64,000 nt of DNA from Rapana venosa (GCA_028751875.1 CM054145.1:9557974-9621973), one strand, 5' to 3'; counted from the stretch's first letter, positions 33,924 through 44,705 are shown. Numbers and translations: made by a program. The notes: a model not told the origin generated them from the sequence alone.

Positions 33924-34016
33924 TTATTCCTCTACAGTCCAGTCGAACTTGCTGAAGATGTGTGGGACTGCATACCCCATTTTCTTCTGTTTGAAGATAG
34001 GCTTTTCTTCCATGAT
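33924..34016 (-). CDS. Possible terminal coding exon, unknown protein
   Basis: Thirty minus-strand codons and a stop read IMEEKPIFKQ, then KKMGYAVPHIFSKFDW, then TVEE. The composition looks protein-like (mixed charge, aromatic residues, few low-complexity runs), unlike the repeat-driven frames elsewhere. Upstream on the minus strand a ctaac branch-point-like word and a T-rich run precede gag, a weak but possible acceptor. The frame is also open 10 codons further upstream. I do not recognise the protein and see no upstream exon. It could also be a remnant of a repeat ORF. Confidence 0.3.
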   Translation of the reverse strand: MMEEKPIFKQKKMGYAVPHIFSKFDWTVEE

Positions 34017-35675
34017 CTCAAAATAATGCCAAGTTAGTGGTATTCAAGAATGGGGCTTGCCCTGTCCTGTCCATAGCCTGGGTAGTTATCTCTTAGCCTT
34101 GTTTCTTCTTTCAATCTTACGTTATAAAACTGTCTACAAAACCACTTTTACAACAATTTTATTTAAACCTTTAATATGTTCTTAGGATGTTTGTGTGATT
34201 GTGTCAACAGAATGTAATTGACGAATAGTGGACAGCGTGCACAAATACACATGTTTTGCAGTTACACTAAATTAAAAAGCTGTTTTTCAATTACAGACTT
34301 AGCAGCGATCACAGGAGACAAAGATTGTGAATATTTATGTATTTTCACACTTTTTCTATTTGTGACAACAAGACTTTATACTGATCATCATCCACAAACC
34401 CACAAGATTATTAAAGATATTGCGTCTGTCCTACACACACAAAATGACTGTCTTCAGACAATTCATATAAAAAAAGGCATCATGCTATGTTAGCAATGAG
34501 ATGCAATATATAACCTATGCAAATTCTTCAAATCATATAGCGCCAAAAAAAAAAAAATACAAAACTAACATATATTTTATAATTTATCAATGTCAGCTTT
34601 GTAAAAAACAACTTATCAGCAGTCAGCTCTGAACAGATCATTGACAAGTCAAATGAAAAGCTAAAATCACAATTAAGATTTTGAATTACACCCAAAAAAC
34701 CATTTCAAATACAGGTTTGTACTCTTTCCTGCAATTCAAGTAAAGCACTTCAGTTATCTTTTTTACATATATTTTACATTATTTTGCAAATAAAAAACAA
34801 CTACGGTTGTTGACATTATAAACAGTCACTTATTTTAAATCTAACGACAAGATGATTTCAAAACAAAAGTTTTTAAACACAGGAGAAAAATTATGGCAGA
34901 AAATATCAAAACCATTTTTAGGCATTGCAGAGAAGAGAACGAGTTACCCATACAGAACATAAACTCAGATTCAAGTGTGTATACTTACACAATAAACAGC
35001 ATAAAACAGAAAACACAGTAATTTCTAAATTAATAACTTTTATGTATATGTGCAAAAACACTAGTACAAGAATTTATACAGCACAAGCAAACACAACAAC
35101 AAACTATATGCAAAAAGATGCAGAGATTATGCATTCATACTAAATCTGATTAACTTTTGATCACAAATATGAATTGCAGGATTGTTAGAAAAGATTAACA
35201 AAGAAAAATAGTAAAATTATTCAGATATTAAAAAAAAAAAAAGAAAATGAAGAGTTCATCAAAATAAAAGGAAACTATAAGGAATAACAACCAAAAAGTA
35301 TAAAAAGCATAGAAGAAAAAATGTTGACAAAGAAGAAAATACTCCTCTAAAGATGAAGCTTTAATTCCACAAGATATTTGATCTTTGTTAAATCCCCTTT
35401 TCTAATCCAGTAAAAGCGCAGTCCTTCCAAAACATGTTTAATTCACATACACCTTCCACTTAAACCACCACCGATTGCAGTATATCACTGCTAATAATCA
35501 GTTTTCAGGCCACCTCAATGATTGCAAGCAGAAAATGCATTGTGTCCACAACCCCAAAAAGCTTTACTCTGGTCTTAGTCCACCCATAACATGTAAAATA
35601 AATGCATTTTCAGTTGCTTTAGCTACAATTGCCCAAACAAACCATAAATATTTTAATCTACTCTAACTTGACAGG

Positions 35676-35935
35676 ATAGCTCAGTGTGTCATAAGCACCG
35701 CTTTCCCAAACTAATGTTAAGCAGCACTGAGCTTGGTTCCAAAGTAGATGGGCGACTGATTTTGCGCCTTTAGCTCAATACAATCCCCCAGTTCACCCAG
35801 CTGTAAATGCGTACCTGCCCTCTTAGGGCAGGGAAGGTACAGCACGAGGAGAGGAGATGGGTGCCATCCTCATATGCTGGCCCCTGGAGAAGCATGAGGT
35901 CTCAAACATCTCGCTCCCCTTTGACGCAACATTTA
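35676..35935 (+). mobile_element. SINE family A, near full length
   Basis: Clean head ggatagctcagtgtgtcata, then actaatgttaagcagcactgagc and gtagatgggcgac (the 5S-like module, partly mutated), cccccagttcacccagctgt, gcgtacctgccctcttaggg, the purine segment and catatgctggcccctggagaag. Modules are in the same order as at 3995-4300. Confidence 0.75.
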
Positions 35936-36324
35936 AAATTTACATTTTACTTTCAACTGATAAAAATTAAAGATGTACTCAACAAGAGAAAAATGCATCA
36001 GTGCTAGAGGAAGATCCCTATAACCTATTCCCAAGTACGCCAGTGTAGTTTTCTCTTCGTCAAACACTACCAGCAAAACTATTATTGCCTGTTATATATG
36101 AGCGAAAATAAGCTTGCGCTGCCATAAGCGCGGCTGACAAGTCAGGCCCAGCACATCCGACTTCGGCATAAGAGAGAAGTGTAGTTTATCTAAAAATGAG
36201 CAAGCAACACAGATCATTGATCGTAAAGATAAGATTATGTGGCAGAACTTAAAGTGATCCATTTATTTCCATTTTTTTTTTTTTTTAACTGAAGATTTTG
36301 GCCTAAATACAGATGAATCTGAAT

Positions 36325-36545
36325 CTGCAGCTAGTACCAAATAGACTGCGCTGGTTTGGGCACGTTCAACAGAAAAGCAGACCACCACCAAAAAAAAAAA
36401 AAAAAAAAAAATCCAAAATAAAAAAAAAAAAAAAAAAAGCAATAAACTTCTAGTGGATGGCAAGAGACCAAGAGAAGAACCTACGCAAAACCTTGGGCCT
36501 ACCTGTATTGCAGATGATCTTAAGAGAAAGGGCATAAAAAGGAGG
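36325..36545 (+). pseudogene. LINE C-terminal remnant split by A-rich tracts
   Basis: A frame reads LVPNRLRWFGHVQQKSRPP, then two A runs (about 36390-36438), then LVDGKRPREEP...IADDLKRKGI. The RLRWFGHV and GKRPR..(W)..DDLK words, in this order, mark the C-terminal end of LINE-type endonuclease/reverse-transcriptase proteins. The A runs replace about 15 residues' worth of sequence and probably expanded after death of the element. No catalytic domain is present. Confidence 0.6.
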
Positions 36546-37282
36546 AAGCTCAAAACAGAAGAAGATGGAGAAGGCTCATTCAAAGTCAAAATCTCCCCGA
36601 GGGAGAAAACATGACAAAAAGGAATAAGGACTTTGCCAACTTGTTTTTAACACTCAACATAAAGTTTCCATATCATACCAGGACTGCAGAACAGTTCAAA
36701 GTATACATATTCTCTGAAAAGTCCTGCAATCAGACCATAAACAAAAGGAGCAATAAGGCTGTTAACGCAAAGGCGAATTCTTGCATGTCAATTCAACTTT
36801 ATAAAAGACACAATCTATACAAATACCACAAAATTAGATATGCGAAAGTTGTCTTTCTTTTTTTAATAAATCAATCCACTTGCATAAATTAACCCACAAT
36901 GTAAATTCAAACATCGGGAACATGTTTAATCAAAAGATTACAGAAGGCACCCACAAAACCATTAATGAAGAAAAGCATCCCTGGTAAAATGGACAAACCA
37001 AGTAGAAAAAGTAAAAGACTTTGAGAGAAGGAGTACGAGAATTCCTGAAAGATCGGAGCGCAAGAGAGAGAGAAAAAGAAAAATATCTATTTGACGTTTA
37101 GGCAAAACAGAAAAAAAAATCAAAACAAAATTTCTTCTAGCAAAACAAAAAACCCCACAACCTAAAAAAAGATACATCAAAAATAAGATTCCTACAAGGC
37201 CATAACAAAAACCAGAAAAACAACAAAAAACCCAATACAATCTTTTCAACATCTTTAATTTTGTTTCAGATTCTCCAAGCCC

Positions 37283-37450
37283 TCAAACCTTACACATGAT
37301 ACCAATCTCCTGCTGATGCCTACAACACCATTCCACACACGACAGCTGTTCCTTGAACAGCCTTCTCTCGCAAAGGACATTCTCCAGTTTGATGTCATCA
37401 TCAGCAAACTTGCGGATTTCCATCAGACAGTTTGTTCGTTCGCCATTTCC
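37283..37450 (-). pseudogene. Possible reverse transcriptase palm remnant
   Basis: On the minus strand KFADDDIKL (FADDD at 37408-37394) is followed after about 20 residues by VEWC and then MCKV. This spacing fits the stretch from RT motif C to the downstream WC...CKV words of CR1/Jockey enzymes. Upstream motifs A and B are not visible and a stop follows CKV. The plus strand is also open here (37316-37498) without recognisable motifs. Chance similarity is possible. Confidence 0.35.
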
Positions 37451-37644
37451 ATCCTCGTTCTAGAGCCCAAACGGAAAACTACCTATCGTCCCTCTTGACC
37501 TCTCAGTCACATTTCTTGGCTTACTCCTTGTCCAGATGAACTAATTCGACAGTCCCCCCTCTGTGGACTCGGAACAGTTTCCCCCACAAGACTGGCCTGT
37601 AAAAAATAAAATAGAAATTTCCAAAAAATTTTGGTTAAAAAAAA

Positions 37645-37765
37645 CAATGACAAAATTTACAAACCGCATACACACGGGACTGGGAATGTAAAAACACATG
37701 AGAGCTTATTCCATTATCCTACGATAAAAAAGAATAAATAAATAAAAAATAAATAACCTGCTGCC
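37645..37765 (+). mobile_element. SINE family B 3' fragment
   Basis: caatgacaaaatttacaaac, cgcatacacacgggactgg, aaaaacacatgagagctt, ccattatcc and an aataaataaataaa tail. Confidence 0.75.
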
Positions 37766-38299
37766 GGGTTGTTTCCAGAGTACTGGGCAACAAAAAAACT
37801 TCTATACCAACATTCCATTACGTCAAAGCTCTGGTGCTGCATCATCAGGAAGTGAATTTTACAATCTAGAGGGAAGGAAGGGGGATTTTTACAATTCTCT
37901 CAGTTCACCCTGAGCATAACCCCCCCACCCCCCCCCCCTCCCACCACAACCAACCGAATAACCAACCATCCAAATGAAACCCAGGATAGCAACCACCCAA
38001 CCATCGACCAAATAACATGAAGTAAAAACACCAGCTGAACCAACCAAATGAACCTCTTGAAAATCCCCTTCTCTATACACGCCAAGAAGATTTTGTGTGT
38101 ATGTTAAAAAATCTATGTAACTTGTGAAGCATCATCAACTGGAGAATATGTAATTTTAAAAAAATTGCAAAGAAAGGAAAAAAAAGAAAAAAAATATCCA
38201 GGGCTTGACCAGTGAAATTTGCTTGTAGTGCATGAAAGCTATAACAGAATTTCCATACATTTGACACTTCATGGCAAAAACGAACCTTACTAAATATAT

Positions 38300-38860
38300 G
38301 CTTGCTAAGTCTGGAATTCACTCAAGATAGCGCAACTGCAGCTGCAATGACCAAATTGAAAGTCCTCTGGAACACAAAACGACGCCCTCAGCTTCAGATC
38401 AGACTGATGTGTTCCCTGGTCAAGTCCGTATTTTTGTACATTGGAAATGTTGACACATAACAGCAGACACTGAATAGAATGGATACAGGCCAAGTAGATG
38501 TGATTGTTTTTCGTAAACTTCTTGGTATCTCAACAGATAACACATCACTAATGAGGACGTGAAAACCAGATTGAGAACGCCAAAGGGCCATGTGAAGAAT
38601 TACTGACTCAGAGAAAAATAGCGCCAACATAAGTGGTATGAGCACGTGACAATCTAACAAACATCTGGACTAGGCCAAGACTGTCCTAACAGGAAGCATT
38701 CAACGGAGGGTGACGAAGAGCAGACAGATGAAATGATTGGAAGACAACAACAGAGAGTGTAACGATTTGCTACAGAAAATTGAGGACCAGGGAGTGGAGA
38801 ATCTGGTTACCAAAATCGCATGGTGCCCCCACGGTCCAACAAGACCTACAGGCAGGTGAA
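38300..38860 (+). pseudogene. RTE-like LINE C-terminal remnant
   Basis: Readable in pieces across stops and shifts: DSATAAAMTKLKVLWNTKR, IRLMCSLVKSVFLY, FRKLLGIS, HITNEDVKTRLR, a KWYEHVT word and NLVTKIAWCPHGPTRP. These follow the order of the C-terminal part of RTE/BovB-like LINE proteins (AMTKL..W, LVxSxFLY, FRKLLGIS, WYGHVT, LV). Endonuclease and catalytic RT parts are absent, as expected for an old fragment. The clade assignment is from memory of the motif order. Confidence 0.7.
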
Positions 38861-40052
38861 AGAATAAAGGAAAGTGGCCTCAGCTTTCTTATCTATTGTA
38901 TCTTTCAAATTTAAAACAATTGGATCGATCAAGTTTAATACATTAACCTCACACCTTTTTTCCCCTTGTGTTTACAAACACACACTGCTCAAAGTCCATC
39001 AAGAATCAAACGTGCTAGCCTATTAAATATATCGCTGCGACCAGTCGACGCTGACTTACTAGATATTCGACATTCACAGCCATCCAGGGGCCTCATTATC
39101 TGCCCGGTGTTGCGGAAAGATGCACCCATCCAACACCGAACCGTATCAAAGCCAACTTCTGTAGTAGTTGTAGATTTGGGTCACACTGCGCACGACCTGC
39201 ACAAAAAAGCACAAAACTCAATGAAAATTTTTTTTAAAATAAAAACAACAACAAAAACATTACAAAAACAAACAAAAAAAACCCAAAACATCCACGATCA
39301 CACACACACCAATGCCTTTAAAAAAACCTGAAAGAACAATGCTGACATGTTTATCACATATGCTTTTACATTTCAGCCTTGTCAATTTCCTAATGGAATG
39401 GACTCTTATAGCGAGTGGTTAAAAACGGTTCCAGCATAATATCCCATTGGTTCCCGACAAAAGTGAAAGTTTAAATCTTAGCATCGGTGGGTGTATTAAA
39501 GGTGGCGACTTTTACAATCTCCAGGTCAACTTCAAGTGCAGACCTGCCTGTGCCTTAAATCCCTTTGTGTAATATAGCAAATGCAGAAAATCAAAATGCA
39601 TGTTACAGGAACCTGTAAATTCAATGTGAGCAATAGAGGGTTGTAGAAATACGAACAGCCCTGGCATACAACCCCAAAGTCGAATGCCGGCTACCTTTAT
39701 GGTGGGCAAAAAAAGGTCGCATGCAGAGACAGTTGCAACTATGTATCCATAACACCTCTAAAAACTATATTTCATAGAAATCATACAAATGAACAGTTTG
39801 TACACGTAACAATTCTACCAAAATATAGCTCCGATGAAATCACGGCAAATACAGTGTTTTTATACAAACAACACTAACCAAACTACATTTACAAAAGCAG
39901 ACAAGTAAAAACACAATTTCCAAGTGTATTTTGGGAAGATCAAATTTTTGGGTTTATTAAAATCTCTTCAGGCTAAAAGACTGGCCAACTGACTGTATAA
40001 ACTAAACACGGACCTAAAATGGCATACAAAGTCAGTGTATTTTAAACCAAAT

Positions 40053-40190
40053 CTGTATAAACACTGAAAATTACTCAGTAAAAACACACACCCTTACACA
40101 TGCAACATGCACTAACAATTCTGTATAAACACTGAAAATTACTCATGTAAAACTCAACAATCCCTAACACATGCAACATGCACAAAACTA
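40053..40190. repeat. 68-bp tandem direct repeat, two units
   Basis: ctgtataaacactgaaaatt begins at 40053 and again at 40121. Both units continue with actca.gtaaaa, an acac/aaca variation and cttacacatgcaacatgcac-like ends. Confidence 0.75.
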
Positions 40191-40815
40191 TAATTTCATA
40201 TGAAATCATACAAAATATATATCAAACCTACCAACTTAAATTTCAGAATGAAATCCTACAAAATAACCGTTTTGTATCATACAAATGCTACCAAACTAAA
40301 TTTCAGATTAAATCTAAACAAAAGTTACATATAATAAATCAACAAAAAAAGGGGTTTTTTTTCCAAGTTCCTTTTGCTAATGTACCTGGATCCCTCCAGA
40401 GGCTGAAGACTTCGGTCATGTTTTTGACATGCCATCCAGATTCCGCCCACAAGGGGGAGATAAGCGTAGCTGGCTGCCTGTCCACAAGCTATGGCCAGAA
40501 ACAAAAACCACATAAGTGTGACACTCCTCCACATAATAATAATAATAATACATAAAATGGAATTTTTTATAGCGCTGTAATCTTGCACAAATGAGTATCT
40601 TGCATAATGAGACGCATTGCATACCACAGATATTTTAGTTAGTGATCACATTATTAATCTGCAGTAAAAAGGCTATTCAATACAAAAAAACAAGGACGGA
40701 AAATCGGACAATTCTAAGAAAAATTACAGTTTGAAAATGATACACTGCAGGACTCGACAACATGAAATATTGACAAGTTTATACTGAAACAACAGAATTT
40801 AAAATAAAATTACAC

Positions 40816-40886
40816 TACATCAGAGCCAAACCAGGTTATCTCCAGGTGCCCTCAGGTGAGAGATAACCTGGTTTGGCTCTAATGTA
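40816..40886. ncRNA. Long hairpin, 27-bp arms (candidate structured RNA or small inverted repeat)
   Basis: Arms 40816-40842 and 40860-40886 pair at 26 of 27 positions (one mismatch at 40821), around a 17-base loop (40843-40859). The perfect inner 21 bp contain gagccaaaccaggttatc. The size would suit a small regulatory RNA precursor, but an inverted-repeat element is equally possible. 'atagcgctata'-type repeats lie on both sides. Confidence 0.4.
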
Positions 40887-41011
40887 TGAAATAATAATAA
40901 AAGTAAATTCTATCGCGCTATAACTTGGAAAGACAAATCAAAAAGCTCTTGCATTCAACTATTCTTAGAACAGTCTGCAACCAACAACAATTATTAGTTT
41001 GAACAAACAAA

Positions 41012-41225
41012 ATGAATGCACACACGAGAGATAAAACGAAGCGAACGCAGCACACACACACACATGAAACACACACACACACGACCACACAATCTCTCAC
41101 ACAAAAAAATAAAAAGCAAAAATCACACACACACAACACACACAGTCCCACCACTCCCCCCAACACACACAAAATATACACACCACACACTCGACAATGC
41201 ACAATGAAACACACACACACACACA
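41012..41225. repeat. CA-rich microsatellite
   Basis: Interrupted (CA)n with cacacacgacc and cacacacaacac units. The His/Thr-rich frames are its translation. Confidence 0.85.
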
Positions 41226-41779
41226 GCACTAAACTACAGTGCTTTCAGGACAAAATCCGTGAAAGGATGTAAACTGTAATTTGAGGGGAGAAAGATAACA
41301 AATATACATGTTATTTTTCATAGTGGTCATTAAAAGCATTTTTTACTTACTGTGCCTAGTTTGTCACTGGTCAGATTTTCTCTTGAACCATCATTACTGC
41401 TGGACATTGTGTTAGTGTTGATAAAAAATCAGAGAATTCAAAATGTTGAAGTTAGTTTTTTAATTCAATACGTTATCTGACATTTTTTTCCAGTTATTTT
41501 TTGCTTTTTCTTGTTAGATTGGGGTTTTTTCGTCTAAAATCACAAAATGTGAATCAAACTAAATGAAGATATCACACAGACTGAAGGAAGTAGAAAATCA
41601 ATTCATGCTTGCAGATGGATTACCATCTTGCTCTCCAGACCTCCCCTATACAGGCAGAGAAAAGATCAGAAAAACCAGAAACCACAGATTCCACTGTAAA
41701 AATAAACCATCAAATAAACCAAAACGAAAACAAGAACCACAAGCATATTACCACCCCCCATATCAAACCAATGTGTGAC

Positions 41780-42045
41780 GCTGCACTGAAAATCAATGCT
41801 AAGTCACCAGCTGTAGTTTCATGCAGATAGCCGCTGTTAAAAGTGAACACCGCTAAAGCTGCGGTCCCACATGGATCACTCTGAACTCCAACGTGTGTAT
41901 CTCTAAAAAGTCATACCGATAACTGAAATCTGTTTTTTTTTTGTGTCTTGTTAGTATGATCTCTTCTTTTAGATTTACACCTTAAATCTCATTTCTGAAT
42001 TTTGACCTTTGTCCATGATTTTTTGCCTATACCTCACATATGAAA
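41780..42045 (+). mobile_element. Dispersed repeat D
   Basis: Clean copy of the repeat at 7585: gctaagtcaccagctgtag, gttaaaagtgaacaccgctaa, ggatcact, a T run, gtgtcttgttagtatgatct and a tail with tcatttctgaattttg. Class unknown. Confidence 0.55.
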
Positions 42046-42504
42046 AAATTAAAAGCAAAGTCGAGTACTGCATTAACAATCCAGGATAGACAGCTTGTTG
42101 TTCATGTGTAAACAATCAAAACAGCAAAAAGTAATACGTTTACATCTTACTATCGTCGAATGCTTTGACCAGCACACAACTGCTCTCTATTATACAAGCA
42201 AAAATGCAATTGCGCTGCTGTTAAGTGCCTGGCAAGTCCAGGCCTAGTGAAGACCGACTTCGGCGAGGAGAGAATGTTACCTTCAAGTATTTCTGGGGAA
42301 AAAGGCAGTAGAAAGACCATGAAAGACAGAAAACAGATGAAAAGGTTACAGGAAGAAAACAGGACCAAAGCAGAAACAAAAGAGGGGAGAAAAAGGAATT
42401 CCTAACACAGAATGGGGGGATGCTATCTATACCGACAGGCCCCCTAGCATCCCATAATGTTTAACAACAGAAAAGGTGTCCGCAGTCTTTTTTCTTCTAG
42501 CGTC

Positions 42505-42955
42505 CTAGCATATTGAGAGGCAGGTCCCATCCTCCTCTCCCTCGCCGTTTTATACCTTCCACTGATCCTTCGATGAGACTATAAACGAGGCCCGTGTTCA
42601 AAACGCATGCAGAACATACTTGCGCACATGTTAAATCCTGTTCCGCTTTTCATAATAGTAATGCATATTGTGTGCCGGTGGAAACAGATGACAAAATTTA
42701 CAACACCGCATGCACACGGGGACCGGATGTAAAAAAGCACATGAGTGCTTATTCCATTATCCTCGATATAAAAGAATAAAATTTTAAAAATAAAACCTAA
42801 AGAAGCCAGTACCCCATTACAGCTGGTGAACTGGGGGAACTGTGCTGAAGGGCAGGCACGCAAACGTCACCCATCCAATTGGTAACCACGCTCAATGCTG
42901 CTAAACCTTAGCGTGAAGAAAGCCGAGTCTCTGATCACTGAGCTAATCCCGAAGT
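42505..42955 (-). mobile_element. SINE family A interrupted by a SINE B
   Basis: On the minus strand: head attagctcagtgatcagaga, ttagcgtgaagaaag/acgctaaggtttagcagcatt, the 5S-like ggttaccaattggatgggtg, core, and (after the 42570-42788 insertion) the purine segment and cctctcaatatgct. The inserted SINE B splits the region between agg and the purine segment. This copy carries more sequence errors than the equivalent at 58860-59311. Confidence 0.75.
42570..42788 (+). mobile_element. SINE family B inserted into SINE A
   Basis: Runs from cgatgagactataaacgagg (head missing) through gcatgcagaacatactt, tgcgcacatgttaaatcctg, cggtggaaacagatgac, gcatgcacacggggacc, the aagcacatgagtgctt hairpin and ccattatcctcgatataaaa to a short A/T tail. 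It is opposite in orientation to its host. Confidence 0.8.
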
Positions 42956-43021
42956 TAAGATGATCCCGAATTCCCGTGGTTCCCTGTAAGGGAGTTTTTA
43001 AAGCTCAGTGTCAACTCACCT

Positions 43022-43221
43022 AGCCCCACAATGCCTCCCAGGTGGAGACAGCTTGATGAGGAATCCTCATCCACCTGTGCTGATCCCCTCGTCTGTCGAT
43101 CTGAATCAGCTGTCCTGGTCTGGCCTCTTCCACCATCGCCTTCCTTGTCAAGACAGCCTGGCCCACATTGTATTAATATATCATACTGCACTGTAGCAAA
43201 CTACACTGAACTGCACATGTA
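43022..43221. other. Candidate coding exon, strand undecided
   Basis: About 200 bases of higher-GC sequence open in several frames on both strands. On the minus strand it would end ...GLG before an AG|GTGAGT-type donor (at the cctag|ccc junction, 43022). On the plus strand it would end ...ELHM before a strong gtaagtat donor (43221). Both sites are good matches. Plus-strand frames carry CADPLVCRSE or, in another frame, NPHPPVLIPSSVDLN; minus carries DRQTRGSAQVDEDSSSS. I recognise no domain. Confidence 0.3.
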
Positions 43222-43240
43222 AGTATGACTGCAGTGGAGG

Positions 43241-43695
43241 GTACGGGACAGCCTAGTTCGCTAATGATCTGCTGGTTCACAATCCTTTTCAAAGGGATCT
43301 TTTCCCCTGAGTTAACATCAGTGCCCGACATCCCACTCCTCTCAAACGTCCTTGGGATGAGACTGGATAGCCTGTGGGTTATGTGAAGCGCTGGTGATCT
43401 GCTGACCCAGTTTGAATCTCATTCAAGAGATTTTTTCCTCTGGAGTTAACATCAGTATCCGACTCCACAACCCCACAAAAGTCCTTTGGATGAGACTATA
43501 CAAAACCAAGGTCCCGTGTGTGAAATGCAAGGCAAAACATCTGCACACACGTTAAAACCTGCGCTGCTTTTCGTAAGAGTGGGCCATAGTGTGCCAGTGG
43601 GAAGAGAGGATAAAACTTACAAAATTGCATACACAATAGGGACTGGATGTCAGAAAGCATGAGTGCTTATTCCATTATCGTATAAATAAATAAAT
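43241..43695 (+). mobile_element. SINE family B with two heads
   Basis: The first head (gtacgggacagcctagttcg, tgatctgctggttc) and a body segment to cttgggatgagact are followed by a second head (ggatagcctgtgggtt, gatctgctgacccagtttg from 43364) and a complete second body to gtgcttattccattatcg and an aaataaataaa tail. The first copy ends at the gatgagact word, so this looks like a full element inserted into, or joined to, a truncated one. Confidence 0.75.
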
Positions 43696-43709
43696 TTTAT
43701 TTAAAAATA

Positions 43710-43850
43710 TGCAGTGCACAGCTGTCAGTTTCCCCCACTTTCAGCAGCTATCCATTCCATCTCCTCCCAGCCCAGGTGGTGCTGATTATAGCCAGGAACG
43801 ACCACACTTGTACTGGACTGGGTAAAAGGAAGGGGCATGCTAAATTCAGC
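43710..43850 (-). repeat. Dispersed repeat H, inverted
   Basis: Reverse complement of 30075-30195 with the same landmark order (cacagctgtcagtttccccc, ctttcagcagctatcc, accacacttg). Confidence 0.6.
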
Positions 43851-44125
43851 CAAAATAAACTTCCGACTGACTGATGTTGATTTGTGCACTGTGAAGTGGA
43901 GAAATTGGCTACACATTACTCTGATTGTTGTAACATCACTTTTGTAGTATTTTACTACCAGCTGACAGACTAGGCTCTAAAACACATATCAGCTATGATG
44001 GATAGGGCACAACAGGTCCAAACAACTGTTACATTACAAATGCACATAAAATATATGTATGTATCTCAGCACACAAAGTTACAGTATCAGGTTTAATCCA
44101 ACTATTTAGAATAGGTTGTGTTCTG

Positions 44126-44640
44126 TCAAGCCGACAGCTCACAGCCTTGAGCCAATTGTATGTATGTATGTTTGTCCGTCGTGTCCGACGATGACCTCCA
44201 AAACAGCAGGAGGCAGCTGCTGTTTTGGAAACTGGGCAGAAATTTGATTATAGTGGAGATGCCTTGCCCACAGTACATCCCCACTCTCTCGGCCAAGTGG
44301 GCATAAGACAGTCGGCAATAGGAGAAGTTCTCCAAAGGCCCAATCAGCCCTCCAGGGCGCAGCACATAAGACGTGCGAGTCAAGCCTCCTAAGTCAGATA
44401 GTATCATAGTGACACAAAAGACTAGCAGTAAAGTGGAATTCCATGAGTGGGAAAGCCACTGGTCATACAGCCTCTCACTTTGCTGTTGCCCCCAGCATCA
44501 ATGGTTTAATCAAGAACTGTGATAAAGACCAGGCGCTGACAGCAAAACACCACCAACTTAAAAGCTGACACTCCTTACAAACATGGCAGATGCCTCAGAG
44601 TGAAATTCCGGCTGCTTCTCAAATGGAACAATAACTAGTA
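44126..44640 (+). mobile_element. Dispersed repeat F
   Basis: Contains cagctcacagccttgagcc, tatgtatgtatgtttgtccg, tcgtgtccgacgatgacctcc, gcccacagtacatcccc, gtgggcataagacagtcgg and cctcctaagtcagatag. The minus strand is open as a 93-codon frame (44126-44407) with no known domain. The inverted degraded copy is at 13600-14050. A transposable element fragment is the likely explanation. Confidence 0.6.
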
Positions 44641-44705
44641 CCATTTCAGTGCATTGACACTGTGATGCATTAACTCAAGATTTCAATCATGGAAACACAT
44701 AATAA

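Larger units (their letters stand above)
32105..44644. other. Duplicated segment, copy 1 (of 48460-61000)
   Basis: Matches copy 2 at a constant offset of 16355 up to about 42790, including long homopolymers and A tracts; I see no difference in the parts compared. From about 42790 single-base indels appear (offset 16356 by 42955). Content between the named elements is AT-rich non-coding DNA: 32460-33255, 33405-33727, 34030-35676, 36545-37283, 37765-38300, 38860-40053, 40190-40816 and 41225-41780 hold nothing I recognise, apart from short 'atagcgctata' words at about 40560 and 40910. The identity suggests one assembled unit placed twice. Confidence 0.85.

Noticed and set aside
34218..34493. 91-codon open frame with an acceptor-like ttacag
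   Set aside because: AT-rich, no recognisable domain, and no donor or partner exon; too weak to call.
36263..36589. 108-codon minus-strand open frame with Phe runs
   Set aside because: The Phe runs are the complement of A tracts inside the plus-strand LINE remnant.
38966..39331. 121-codon open frame
   Set aside because: No recognised motif, and the end is an A-rich low-complexity run; not distinguishable from chance.
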